Shown: piece after piece, positions 11,501-18,197 of the stretch
Layout of the letters: each line of letters starts with the position of its first letter
Position numbering within the stretch: position 1 is the stretch's first letter
Virus record (IMG/VR): IMGVR_UViG_3300001515_000210
Span: 1 to 26,572 of that record
Source: a virus
Strand: one strand, 5' to 3'
DNA: 26,572 nucleotides
Translations under genes and position numbers: made by a program
The notes under the pieces: generated by a model
The model's input: only the letters and a program-made list of their open reading frames with translations
The model's database searches: none
Told to the model about the DNA's origin: nothing

Positions 11501-14500
11501 ATAAACAGAGCGCAGTAACCTCAATTAGATTCTTTAATGAAGTATACGAGAATCCTGTTGTTGAAGCTGCGGTAGAGGTATTTAAGAATAATAGCGCTAC
11601 AGATGTTGAGATACGTGAAGCTGTTATGTCAGTGCATAACCTAAAGGATGATAAAGGTAAGCCTGTATTCGCTAATAAAGTACATTTGATTGAAGGCTTA
11701 GCTGGCTTAGCTGATTACCGTCCTGGAGCGTCTACCCAATTCACTACTGATATGACTGCTGAGATAGATGGCATTACTAATGGTTATGCTATTGCATTAT
11801 TACAGTTCGGTGGACATAATTTAATGGCCAGTCTACAGCGTGTAGGTGTTTACGATGCTAAATTAGGTACAGAATTTGGTGAATGGATTACAGACCCAGA
11901 AAACTTAGACGTGTACCAAGAACTAGCTAAATCTATGAATGATGCTAGGGATGTTAGTGCTATTGCAAACTTCCAACTGGAAGCGATGCTAAAAGCACAA
12001 AAGAAAAATAAAGACGCAGGCCTATATAAAGGCAAAATCTACGATAGGATGACCAAAAATGCAGAACTTAAAGTAAATGTATTACATGCATTAGAGGAAG
12101 TTCATGGAGAGATTCTCAAAGATGGTACATTGACTGACTTTGCCAGAGATCTGGCAAAAGACCCACTAATGACTACTAACTATGGTGCAGCCCTAGCGTC
12201 TGTTCTACGTAAAGTATCAGCATCAGCAATGGATGGTTTACTGGACAAGATGGCTGCGATACAAAGAAACTTTAATGATGGAAATACCGAAGAGGCCTCT
12301 AAAGATGCCCAACGTTTAGATAATGCTATAAGCGAACTTCGTGGTGGAACTGCCAAACTGGGTTTTGTTGAAATTTTAGAAAAAGGAAACCTAGATGCAA
12401 CGTTAAACGTTACTGAACCTTCAGGTAAGAGTACTGAGCACACCCGTACTAACGAAAAAATATTACGTGAAGTACAAGAGGGTATTGAATTCGTTTACGG
12501 TCCTATGATGGATGCTGGTCTTAAATCTTTACTAGGTGATCCTGAAGATAAGAATAGCATGATGGGTAGACGTACAGAATTAGGTAATGCTTTTGAGTGG
12601 ATATACTTCTTTTATCTCGATGCCTATGAGGAAAAAGTTAAGGCTATTCGTGACGCTTCAGATACTAATAAAATCAGCCCTGAACAAAAACGTGAAATAG
12701 CACGTAGCTTACTAGGCACTTACTACCCAAGGTATAAAGGCCCAGTACATCAATCTGATACAGAAGCAGATTCTTTTATTGCTATGATTTCGCAGAAGAA
12801 ATCTCCGGATGCAGAATCACGTATACCAGTTAAGCTGGGGCATTATGTGTATGAGCACACTACAAGTGCTGACGGCGTTATGACTCTTGACCAAACTAAA
12901 ACTAGCCGTCTATCAATGTCAGCCCCTTCTGTTAATACTGACCCAGCAAGCGGCGGTTCTAAAGTACAAGCTAACGTTATTCAGAATTTAGATGCGCATC
13001 ATATAGCTGCTGTATCTATGCGCTTTGAATTCCTGTCATTGTATGATGCTGGACAGTTCTCAATATCTGATTTAGATAAGGGCAGTAAAACTTATAATGA
13101 TGACTTCATTAAAACCAATTTAGAGAACAATGTTTTAGGTGTTGTGTTGGAGGAGCTTAAAGCAGTTGCAGCTCTAGCGCTTAAAGAAAATAGGATAAAG
13201 AGGGCTACTGATGCGTACCGTGAAAAGTCCCACCAGGCTGTTAACACAGGTAATCTTAAAATTAGGTATTCACTCAATATCAACAAACAAATTAAAGCAT
13301 TAGATTATGCACATCAAGGTGCATTGAAAGACCTACAAGAAGTTAAAGATTTGTTTGCGAAAAACGAACTAGTTGTTAATCAAATGAATTGGGCAGACCT
13401 AGGGAAAGTAAAGACAAACAATGGTAGTTTAGGTTCAAGCAACGAAAGCGCTTCAGCTGAGATAGAACAGACTTTTAGTAGGAGCTCGATAAGCCACCTT
13501 ACACAAGATATCTTTGACAATCTTAATGATGTGTTTAAGGACAATTATTCGTCCCCTGAAGCGTCCAGAGAACAACGTGAGCACCTAGAACGTATCTTAC
13601 AAAAGTTTATTATTCCTAGTGCTTCAATTCTTGATAGCACATCTGTTGAGGTGATTACACGTAAGACTGATAAATCAGGTGGTGAGTATAATCCTGTAAC
13701 AGGACATGTTGAAGTTAACATTGGAAGATTTAAGCCAAAGTCATTTACACAACAGACACCTCAAGAGGTTTATATCCATGAGCTTATACACGCTATCTCA
13801 TATCGGGTAATTAATACTGATACGAAGATTAGAGGTGATCTAGATAGATTACATCGTGAAATGAGTAAAGAAGTTACTTGGGAAGACTTTATGCACCCGG
13901 AAGCCTCAGCTGATATAAAGGCGGAGGAAAAAGCAGCGAAAGAGCTTTATGATTATTTATTTGGTGATAAAGGTAAAACGAAGCACGCACCTTACGAATT
14001 TCTAGCCTATGCTTTAACTAATCCAGGCATGATACGTAAGCTTAAGAGTACTGAAGCTAAAAGACATACTAGCGATGAGTCCACAGGTTTACTACAACGA
14101 TTCTTTAATTTACTAAATAGAATACTGACCTCTTTCCAAGAAAATATGTTCGAGAATAGAAAGCACAGCGCTACTGTTCATGACCAGATAACTAATTTAG
14201 CTGAAGAGATTGTGGCTATTAATACTGATCGCCGTAATGCATTATCTAGATACCTGTTTAGAAAGGGTGTATCAGCTAAACATAGTGCAGCTAACCAAAA
14301 GATTATTGATTTCCAAAATTTAGTGATTAATAAAGGCATACCTAAGTTACATGAAGTAGCACAGAGACGTAGAGATGAGCTAAAAGATAAAATTCTACCT
14401 TCAGACAGCCTGTTCTCTAAAATTATTAGAGGTGTGCTAGTTAACGTACCACTAGCAGCACTACACCTAACACCTAAAGAGATGCGTAGATACATAACTA

Positions 14501-16983
14501 ATGCACATTATGTATTTAAAGGTGAGATAGCTAAGACTATGCGATCTGTACTCCGTGAAGTTGCAGGGATAACACCACAAGAATTTTTGGATATGGTATT
14601 AGAGTCTAGGCAGGCTGTTGATGCTAACAGAGCCCAAACTAAAGAGTCTATAGCTAAGATCTTACGTAATAGCTTTATATCAGACACAGAGCCTACAGAG
14701 CTAGAATTAGAGGCTATGACTTTGTTATTATTAAAAACAGATGCTGTTTCATTGCTTGATGAAGGTAAGTACAGCATGGAGCATATTGTTAAATTAATCG
14801 AAGACCCTAAAAAGCTAGCTTCAGCTATTAATATATACGAGAAGCTTCTTGGAACTGCAAATAATTCTTTCTACCGACTAGAAATTGATGGGTTATCTGA
14901 CTACATGGTTTTCGGTGAAACTGAAACAGCACATCAGTACTTGAATGCTTACAGTATTACTTTAGATCCTAAAGGTGATACTAAAGATGAACATGCTATT
15001 GACATATTAGCATCGCTACAAGCAATACAGAAGACTATTAACAATAGTAAATCAATGCAAGAATCATTAGTAAATCTTGCTAAACGTGAAATGGATGTTG
15101 ATAAAGAGTTTAATGGCTTTACCGAAATGTTATCACAACACAGATCATTTAAACAAGAAGCAGTTATAGAGTTGTTTGGTAAAGATAGAGCTTTGATGGA
15201 TAAGGGATATATCACAGTGATTACGGATACAGACACAGACATCATTGTTGAACCTTTATACGTACCAGAGCTAGATGGCAATGGTTTCCCACGTACTGAT
15301 TCTAATGGTAACCCTAAGATGATTGACAATGCAGCCATACTTAAACGTAAAGGTTACAAGATGGTTGAGACTTTAAAAGGTATCAAAGGCATTGATCAAG
15401 TAGAGTTGGCTTTATTTGTGGGAACTAATATTGTAGAAACTCCACGAACCAAAGGTATTAACTCAGTTACTGCGCGCAAAGCTAAGGGTACTTCACTTAA
15501 ATCTATTATTGCTAGAAATCCAAAGTATGAAGGTATGATCAAAAAAGTGCTTAGTGACTTCTTCATACAAGAAAACAAAAAAGAAACAAAGCAGCTTAAG
15601 ACAGGTCAACGCACTGGTAAGAAACAACTTATACCAATCACTAACTCCAATAATGAAATTGTAGATTATAGAGTTAGCATGTCACATGCTCTAGTTAAAC
15701 AGCATTTAAACCAAGATATGAATAGTATTGAGATACTATCTTCAATGTTTATGCGTAAAGCAGACAAAGCAGCTACACTTAAAGTGAATGCTAGAAGTGT
15801 CCAGCTTATGATGGCTGATGCAGATAAAAATCGTACGACTAAGAATGCTAAGAAATGGGTAAACATCTTTGATGGTGATCATAAAGAGGAATACTTTGAT
15901 ACATTACCCAAACAAATGCGTTATGATATTGAAAAAAATATTACGTATAACAAAGAGGGTGGAAAAGAGTTTTGGGTTCAAGAAGGCTTGTTGGACACAA
16001 TATTTGGCTACAAGCATAGAACCTTGATGAATTTACCTCTGATTAGAGATACACATGCTGTACGCAGAATCACGGGAATAGTAGAGAAAGCTATCAAGGG
16101 CTTAGTTAAAACAGCTGTTGTAGCCATCGTTGTTAAAATTCCTATGGTAATTCGTGAGAACATTACGAGTAATGTTATTGCAAGTATAGTTCATGGTATA
16201 CCGCCTACATACTTAACTAAGCATATAAACAGAGGTTGGCAAGATTTAGAAGCTTACCGTGATAATATGGAGGAACTAGCTGAACTCCGTCACAGAGTAG
16301 CAGCTAGACCTGAGTTGGCCACTAAACCAGCTATCATCAAAAAAATGAAGCAACTAGCAAGTGACGTTAATACCAGTGATATGCACATGTTTATGAGTTC
16401 AGGCCTATTTTCAAGTATTACAGAGGATATACATGGATTTGACATGCAAACCCGTTCTAAGACAGGAAAGTGGATAAAAGACAAAACAGGCGTAACAGTA
16501 CCTAAGTCCATATCAAATGTAATTAGTATGGCGTACATGTCACCTGATAGTAAGTTGGGTAAATCAGCCATGCATGCAACACAGATATCTGATTTTCTAT
16601 TTAGATACGCTATGTATAAGCATAAAACTGAACAGCAAGGTGCATCACACACAGAAGCTTGGAGTCTAATCACTAGATTATTCGTAAACTATGATCAGCC
16701 TATGAATCGTAATATTCAATATATGAATGACCTAGGAATTATCATGTTTGTTAGATACTTCTTAAGAATTCAATCAATGGTTACGAATTTAGCTAGAAAA
16801 GAGCCGTTGAACTTAATGGCTTACTTAGCTACTGAAGTGGCTCTAGATGCAGACTTTGCTGATATAACAGATTCCTCAATACTTGGAGGTAAGTTATTAC
16901 CTACTGATGGTGGAATAGCTAAAATCTTAAAAGAAGTTATTATTCCACCAGCATGGGAAATCAGTATGGGTGAGGGTTGGTAA
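5572..16983 (+). CDS. Virion-encapsidated RNA polymerase (N4 gp50-type vRNAP) with two zincin-like motifs
   Basis: 3803 residues; the ATG at 5572 follows AAGGAC. In N4 this protein is packaged, injected with the DNA and transcribes early genes from hairpin promoters. Single-subunit polymerase motifs are visible: QKQGR (1922-1926, in place of T/DxxGR); motif A with D2066 in EIDGITNG; motif B R2192-x3-K2196-x7-Y2204-G2205, exactly the T7 spacing; motif C D2492 in LYDAG, in place of HDS. Intervals of about 140, 130 and 296 residues are close to what I recall for N4 mini-vRNAP (R424, D559, K670, D951). Other parts: a hydrophobic Ala/Val-rich region (about 520-680), coiled-coil-like stretches (700-1330), HERAH 1409-1413 with E1428-x2-AN, HELIH 2736-2740 with possible third ligand E2809, and a hydrophobic helix near 3509-3545. 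N4 vRNAP is about 3500 residues. The polymerase assignment is strong; the protease reading is motif-based. Confidence 0.93.
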   Translation: MAIYAGEDQFKGFDEVIRKKRSDIAKKSKEKQERISQGNVPFLDEWNTTNATFDDMAGKGTDADSGYLTTDEGVSFGARANDIDTAEHSAYRNESTLRPYQKEHYARLWDIDVSQVNSAMVYEMGKKADVKFNALATEGQGVYDAEMGVVERSDYEGMEPQWYLPEVDVSYDPSDMKRAGSKRVKSTLSNPETGVDLYAAMNTPEFNTRWFDNNDKQTAIRESYEATNGNKYEEFKKGYDIPTVASKRMLDVDKRASYARAMGTPMPEEQTAEIPKDVKAAGRDGQVNIVTGKNSFSVYYPARKDKVGFYKTELTLEEARWYKQEIEANPDAEADVNSWTNVGNELASGGVSVNQGFKRALDDGPLTKLEGVDQWNQLVGTHTNWWQSPQNRDLKALGHTGDSKVITENDVISKEDQANHRAIETKLALGDQLSEDEILFSQQPKFTYLSSLDSKVINRVARDNKSLAKEAEAASKVNRRQSGFEKKVAEKIYDDSGWDYLVYSLQNRKVSAVHSLVESAAFMGELMIPYVGVAAAIASAQENFKREYTDIHGEVPEGSDLALLNSMAVVSIAAEKLGVKAITGRLPNLTTWVSEIGIKNPLVSMVVKPVAAVLVPATIEGISGLTSTTAETIAKHGIQEDGSVVTPTGFEASEGFVNEAMGGLSISAPVSAIKAAKNTISPSLKTTVDKIAKRAEVLKDETLSDKQKVNVEKSRDKLVDKLISKRGDKIKAFQPKYGDARTEWMDIDAYLDEINVLAIAEKSLDKKILDTTHVANLSYALLETLKQGNSQTDIDFRLIKGLERGIKMYEQQIELDRALATAGNFTSANAKSVDTVNAAKERVRSFEQDNANINIKYTTEDFQERIDKEPHKEGLFTTQRDEHIATIKEDLQQALDTIGENIEVGLKAKTDTVQKSKETNRLNFSAVTGMDVKSTDYNPYTSVLTILSEMDNNKAIGADTAISLLKHHKNLKTVVAGMKREGKTDADIQDYVDILDESQYVLEDIAAEQVTRLKDGSADKLNPNDYVLQSLNINEIDVTALDELANKSEELTTEQQALLKSQKKRLDLDSNRDKTTEIVSHEIIDAESGINQSFDMYANQADEGTATKRVLNRLDNFVKHMNTKAEVLTKALETSKEDGVAIVYVNKTDLTAEPLIMRDGEALPKDVVLTDAQDFNKSKSHYAISQTDTNKKFLSDYSKPFVESVQNEAAYGMATQEVITQVVAAKEQVKLDPNNYTSADEASITNLLKEQKDNIGSLSDIGKANTESSNSDNVNDVDKIVANTSNKGKVEDEAGQTESVKDETSKSVEEDTIMFGTDPETSTAKGISKDLAAAVTIKYVDNITSSVDGKRRIGAQADRKNNQILIDKAELKATFDRKAWTNPKMEGVTPYAEDAFKTYEEWETFVVAHERAHFTEANLKRPQGHKRENHANAVAMREVTRMRKAVKTKSVTKAKPVPVVQQELESEVTSETFVVGLTGDTILSNNIQEFVPVFKTKGGNAANLLEVKDKKREVVRVFTPTGEVTADTIKTQAENAVAKVNETRLSNNMEPIVASPEYIETLTETFKQFKEIYKTANLDSKGNKKPIRHKINEEEGVSSSNILNILHIVDPRGVETLPDEVLFALATQALAFISTDASAIKNLDDVMVKRVLGLNQKDKLTNQERSTIKMIGIPIYMMHTDIGANVLNALNVKAVNKRSEELKDYPLSPLELQDTLSNALGILAITLLSQVDASSILPKRISKQASSQPFVILRHGKPVIKKRTEGNNVFLGDKNVNTIQSNAKPKGINPKEHAEALKFLRGEVEHLEAITGMVVSKSGVYSEPLKEVQTKVAGSLSAVSTADQKLIRKLQDTPQTGMKGPLRLWRALSIKQKEDIAGVVNKDSEHWDRRDSFEAANSALRAEIEAMDEYADGIFYYKYGVQKQGRMMIKSAGINPMNSKIHRHLVAALSNPTVVDTPRLRNAFKVAVAAAFGAPIDKQSAVTSIRFFNEVYENPVVEAAVEVFKNNSATDVEIREAVMSVHNLKDDKGKPVFANKVHLIEGLAGLADYRPGASTQFTTDMTAEIDGITNGYAIALLQFGGHNLMASLQRVGVYDAKLGTEFGEWITDPENLDVYQELAKSMNDARDVSAIANFQLEAMLKAQKKNKDAGLYKGKIYDRMTKNAELKVNVLHALEEVHGEILKDGTLTDFARDLAKDPLMTTNYGAALASVLRKVSASAMDGLLDKMAAIQRNFNDGNTEEASKDAQRLDNAISELRGGTAKLGFVEILEKGNLDATLNVTEPSGKSTEHTRTNEKILREVQEGIEFVYGPMMDAGLKSLLGDPEDKNSMMGRRTELGNAFEWIYFFYLDAYEEKVKAIRDASDTNKISPEQKREIARSLLGTYYPRYKGPVHQSDTEADSFIAMISQKKSPDAESRIPVKLGHYVYEHTTSADGVMTLDQTKTSRLSMSAPSVNTDPASGGSKVQANVIQNLDAHHIAAVSMRFEFLSLYDAGQFSISDLDKGSKTYNDDFIKTNLENNVLGVVLEELKAVAALALKENRIKRATDAYREKSHQAVNTGNLKIRYSLNINKQIKALDYAHQGALKDLQEVKDLFAKNELVVNQMNWADLGKVKTNNGSLGSSNESASAEIEQTFSRSSISHLTQDIFDNLNDVFKDNYSSPEASREQREHLERILQKFIIPSASILDSTSVEVITRKTDKSGGEYNPVTGHVEVNIGRFKPKSFTQQTPQEVYIHELIHAISYRVINTDTKIRGDLDRLHREMSKEVTWEDFMHPEASADIKAEEKAAKELYDYLFGDKGKTKHAPYEFLAYALTNPGMIRKLKSTEAKRHTSDESTGLLQRFFNLLNRILTSFQENMFENRKHSATVHDQITNLAEEIVAINTDRRNALSRYLFRKGVSAKHSAANQKIIDFQNLVINKGIPKLHEVAQRRRDELKDKILPSDSLFSKIIRGVLVNVPLAALHLTPKEMRRYITNAHYVFKGEIAKTMRSVLREVAGITPQEFLDMVLESRQAVDANRAQTKESIAKILRNSFISDTEPTELELEAMTLLLLKTDAVSLLDEGKYSMEHIVKLIEDPKKLASAINIYEKLLGTANNSFYRLEIDGLSDYMVFGETETAHQYLNAYSITLDPKGDTKDEHAIDILASLQAIQKTINNSKSMQESLVNLAKREMDVDKEFNGFTEMLSQHRSFKQEAVIELFGKDRALMDKGYITVITDTDTDIIVEPLYVPELDGNGFPRTDSNGNPKMIDNAAILKRKGYKMVETLKGIKGIDQVELALFVGTNIVETPRTKGINSVTARKAKGTSLKSIIARNPKYEGMIKKVLSDFFIQENKKETKQLKTGQRTGKKQLIPITNSNNEIVDYRVSMSHALVKQHLNQDMNSIEILSSMFMRKADKAATLKVNARSVQLMMADADKNRTTKNAKKWVNIFDGDHKEEYFDTLPKQMRYDIEKNITYNKEGGKEFWVQEGLLDTIFGYKHRTLMNLPLIRDTHAVRRITGIVEKAIKGLVKTAVVAIVVKIPMVIRENITSNVIASIVHGIPPTYLTKHINRGWQDLEAYRDNMEELAELRHRVAARPELATKPAIIKKMKQLASDVNTSDMHMFMSSGLFSSITEDIHGFDMQTRSKTGKWIKDKTGVTVPKSISNVISMAYMSPDSKLGKSAMHATQISDFLFRYAMYKHKTEQQGASHTEAWSLITRLFVNYDQPMNRNIQYMNDLGIIMFVRYFLRIQSMVTNLARKEPLNLMAYLATEVALDADFADITDSSILGGKLLPTDGGIAKILKEVIIPPAWEISMGEGW

Positions 16984-16984
16984 G

Positions 16985-17158
16985 TTAGTGTTTTGAGTCT
17001 TCATTTAAGACTCGTATAGTTACGTAACTAGCTAATACAATACCTATACCTATCACTATAGGGATGGCAATCGCTGCTAATACAATGCCAGCGATCACTA
17101 CCCCAGATAACAAAATTGTGAACAGTAGTAGCTTAACGTGTTCTAACCAGTTACTCAC
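16985..17158 (-). CDS. Small membrane protein, GTG start
   Basis: 57 residues read from a GTG at 17158-17156 that shares one base with the TAG of the upstream 79-residue gene, so translation is probably coupled. After a short N-terminal stretch (MSNWLEHVKL), residues about 11-48 are almost entirely Ile, Val, Leu, Ala and Gly, enough for one long or two short membrane helices with a Pro near residue 33. The tail is short and charged (LNEDSKH). Its stop is one base from the vRNAP stop on the opposite strand. A holin-like or inner-membrane accessory role is possible but not shown. The strongest support for a real gene is the coding pattern and the exact fit into the gap. Confidence 0.7.
   Translation of the reverse strand: MSNWLEHVKLLLFTILLSGVVIAGIVLAAIAIPIVIGIGIVLASYVTIRVLNEDSKH
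16995..17013. other. 7-bp hairpin at the convergent junction
   Basis: GAGTCTT (16995-17001) pairs with AAGACTC (17007-17013) across a 5-base loop, 12 bases after the vRNAP stop and inside the end of the opposing membrane-protein gene. Neither strand has a T-run after the stem, so it is not a classic intrinsic terminator. It could still slow polymerase or protect a 3' end. It is the only stem I see where the two transcripts meet. Confidence 0.35.
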
Positions 17159-17397
17159 TACACACCTTTCAGGCGATCACCAAATGGTGAGTCCGTCTTC
17201 TGGGTGCTTTCAGTAGTATCTATTGGGTTATGATTAGTTGATACGTTATCCACGACACTAATATCAGCTGAGGGTTGACCACCCTTAACAGCTTTAATAG
17301 AAATATCTAACTCTGTAGTATCTGTAGCGATATTACGGTGAGTTAGATACTCGCGGATAGCAGTATGAAGATCATGTCTATTTAAACTAATTTTCAT
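17158..17397 (-). CDS. Small hypothetical protein downstream of SSB
   Basis: 79 residues with ATG at 17397, ten bases after the SSB gene's stop, and a G-rich sequence (GGGGTTAGG) before the start. The N-terminal half (MKISLNRHDLHTAIREYL) is a likely helix followed by a beta-rich segment. The C-terminal 35 residues are Ser/Thr/Asp/Asn-rich and probably disordered. There is no recognised domain. Close spacing to the SSB gene and overlap with the membrane gene place it in one operon with both. Confidence 0.65.
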   Translation of the reverse strand: MKISLNRHDLHTAIREYLTHRNIATDTTELDISIKAVKGGQPSADISVVDNVSTNHNPIDTTESTQKTDSPFGDRLKGV

Positions 17398-17407
17398 ACC
17401 TAACCCC

Positions 17408-18121
17408 TTAACCGAATAGTTTTTTAGTGCCTGCTGCTGGAGTAGCTACAGAATCTTTAACTTTTTTAGAACGGTCATGAGTTTTACCTGCATTAGCCGC
17501 TGTCCACGTTTCAATAAACTTAGCTTCAGTATCACCTTTAGCTTTTTCCATTACGGATAAGCCAGTGTCAGCATAAAAGAATTGTGAGATTACATTTACT
17601 TCACGAGTTTCAGGTAAGTCAACGTATTTACCAGTACCATCATTACCGCGCTTATTCTCGATACGCTTAATAATACCAACTTTAACTTTTTTACCAATTA
17701 GGTTAGTCATTACATGTTCTTTAGCAGTAGGCATCTCTTTTTTAGCATCAAAGTTGTATATGTTGATTGTTTTAGCTTCAGATGCATTAGCTGCGTCTTC
17801 TAAAGTTAAATCAATAGCAGACATACAAAGGTTTAAACCTTGTGTATATCCAGGCAATGGGCGTTTAGTGCCTTTAGCATCAATGTATGTAGATTTCTGA
17901 CCTTTTAGTTCACCTGAAGTGATCCATAAAGTTTCTTTCATCTTCTTAGTGCCATTTAACAAAGTTACATGTAAGCCCATAGCTCCACCTTTAGACTCGT
18001 CTAAGTATGCCATGTCCACGATACAATCGTATACACCAGAGTCCCACGTAAATGAACCACCACCAACGGTATCTTCATCTAATTTAACATCATCATCAAT
18101 TTTTAGGTTTCCAAAATTCAT
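17408..18121 (-). CDS. ssb: N4-SSB-like single-stranded DNA-binding protein
   Basis: 237 residues from the ATG at 18121, which follows AAGGA with good spacing; an in-frame start further upstream at 18178 has no such site and would add 19 unlikely residues. N4 SSB (gp45, about 265 residues) is a replication and recombination protein that also activates host RNA polymerase at late promoters. Here the N-terminus is acidic, the middle alternates strands and charged turns as in an OB-like fold (SFTWDSGVYDCIVDMAYL, MGLHVTLLNGT, KKVKVGIIKRIE), and the C-terminus is basic, ending in GTKKLFG. As I recall, the N4 protein also needs a basic C-terminus for activation. The assignment rests on size, layout and place opposite vRNAP; similarity to textbook bacterial SSB is not evident. 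Confidence 0.72.
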   Translation of the reverse strand: MNFGNLKIDDDVKLDEDTVGGGSFTWDSGVYDCIVDMAYLDESKGGAMGLHVTLLNGTKKMKETLWITSGELKGQKSTYIDAKGTKRPLPGYTQGLNLCMSAIDLTLEDAANASEAKTINIYNFDAKKEMPTAKEHVMTNLIGKKVKVGIIKRIENKRGNDGTGKYVDLPETREVNVISQFFYADTGLSVMEKAKGDTEAKFIETWTAANAGKTHDRSKKVKDSVATPAAGTKKLFG

Positions 18122-18142
18122 AATATTTTCCTTTTTGTAATT

Positions 18143-18176
18143 GTTGTCGATAATAGAAAACCATAAAGTTGACAAC
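18143..18176. promoter_or_regulatory. Inverted repeat in the SSB leader
   Basis: GTTGTC (18143-18148) and GACAAC (18171-18176) form a 6-base inverted repeat separated by 22 bases, starting 22 bases upstream of the SSB start codon. It may be an mRNA leader hairpin or a protein-binding site, for example for self-regulation of SSB. One arm overlaps the candidate rightward -35 box. The evidence is the repeat alone. Confidence 0.3.
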
Positions 18177-18197
18177 ATACTCTATAGCGTTTTAAAT
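18169..18197 (+). promoter_or_regulatory. Candidate sigma70-type promoter pointing into the structured region
   Basis: TTGACA (18169-18174) is a perfect -35 box and is followed after 17 bases by TTAAAT (18192-18197), a 4 of 6 match to the -10 box. It would start RNA near 18204 on the + strand, opposite to the flanking genes and directly into the hairpin-rich stretch. In an AT-rich genome such matches occur by chance, so this stands mainly because of its exact spacing and placement. Confidence 0.3.

Noticed and set aside
5559-16673. Many leftward open frames of 60-195 codons inside the vRNAP gene
   Set aside because: They lie antisense to a clearly coding frame with recognised motifs, have Ser/Leu-rich shadow composition, no ribosome binding sites and no operon layout.
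16995-17013. Bidirectional intrinsic terminator
   Set aside because: The stem is real, but neither side has a T-run in the right direction, so it is kept only as a hairpin.
17919-18140. 73-codon + strand frame opposite the SSB gene
   Set aside because: Antisense to a well-supported gene with its own ribosome binding site, and Pro/Ser-rich shadow composition.
18124-18178. N-terminal extension of the SSB protein to 18178
   Set aside because: The longer start lacks a ribosome binding site and adds an atypical leader; the ATG at 18121 has AAGGA at good spacing.
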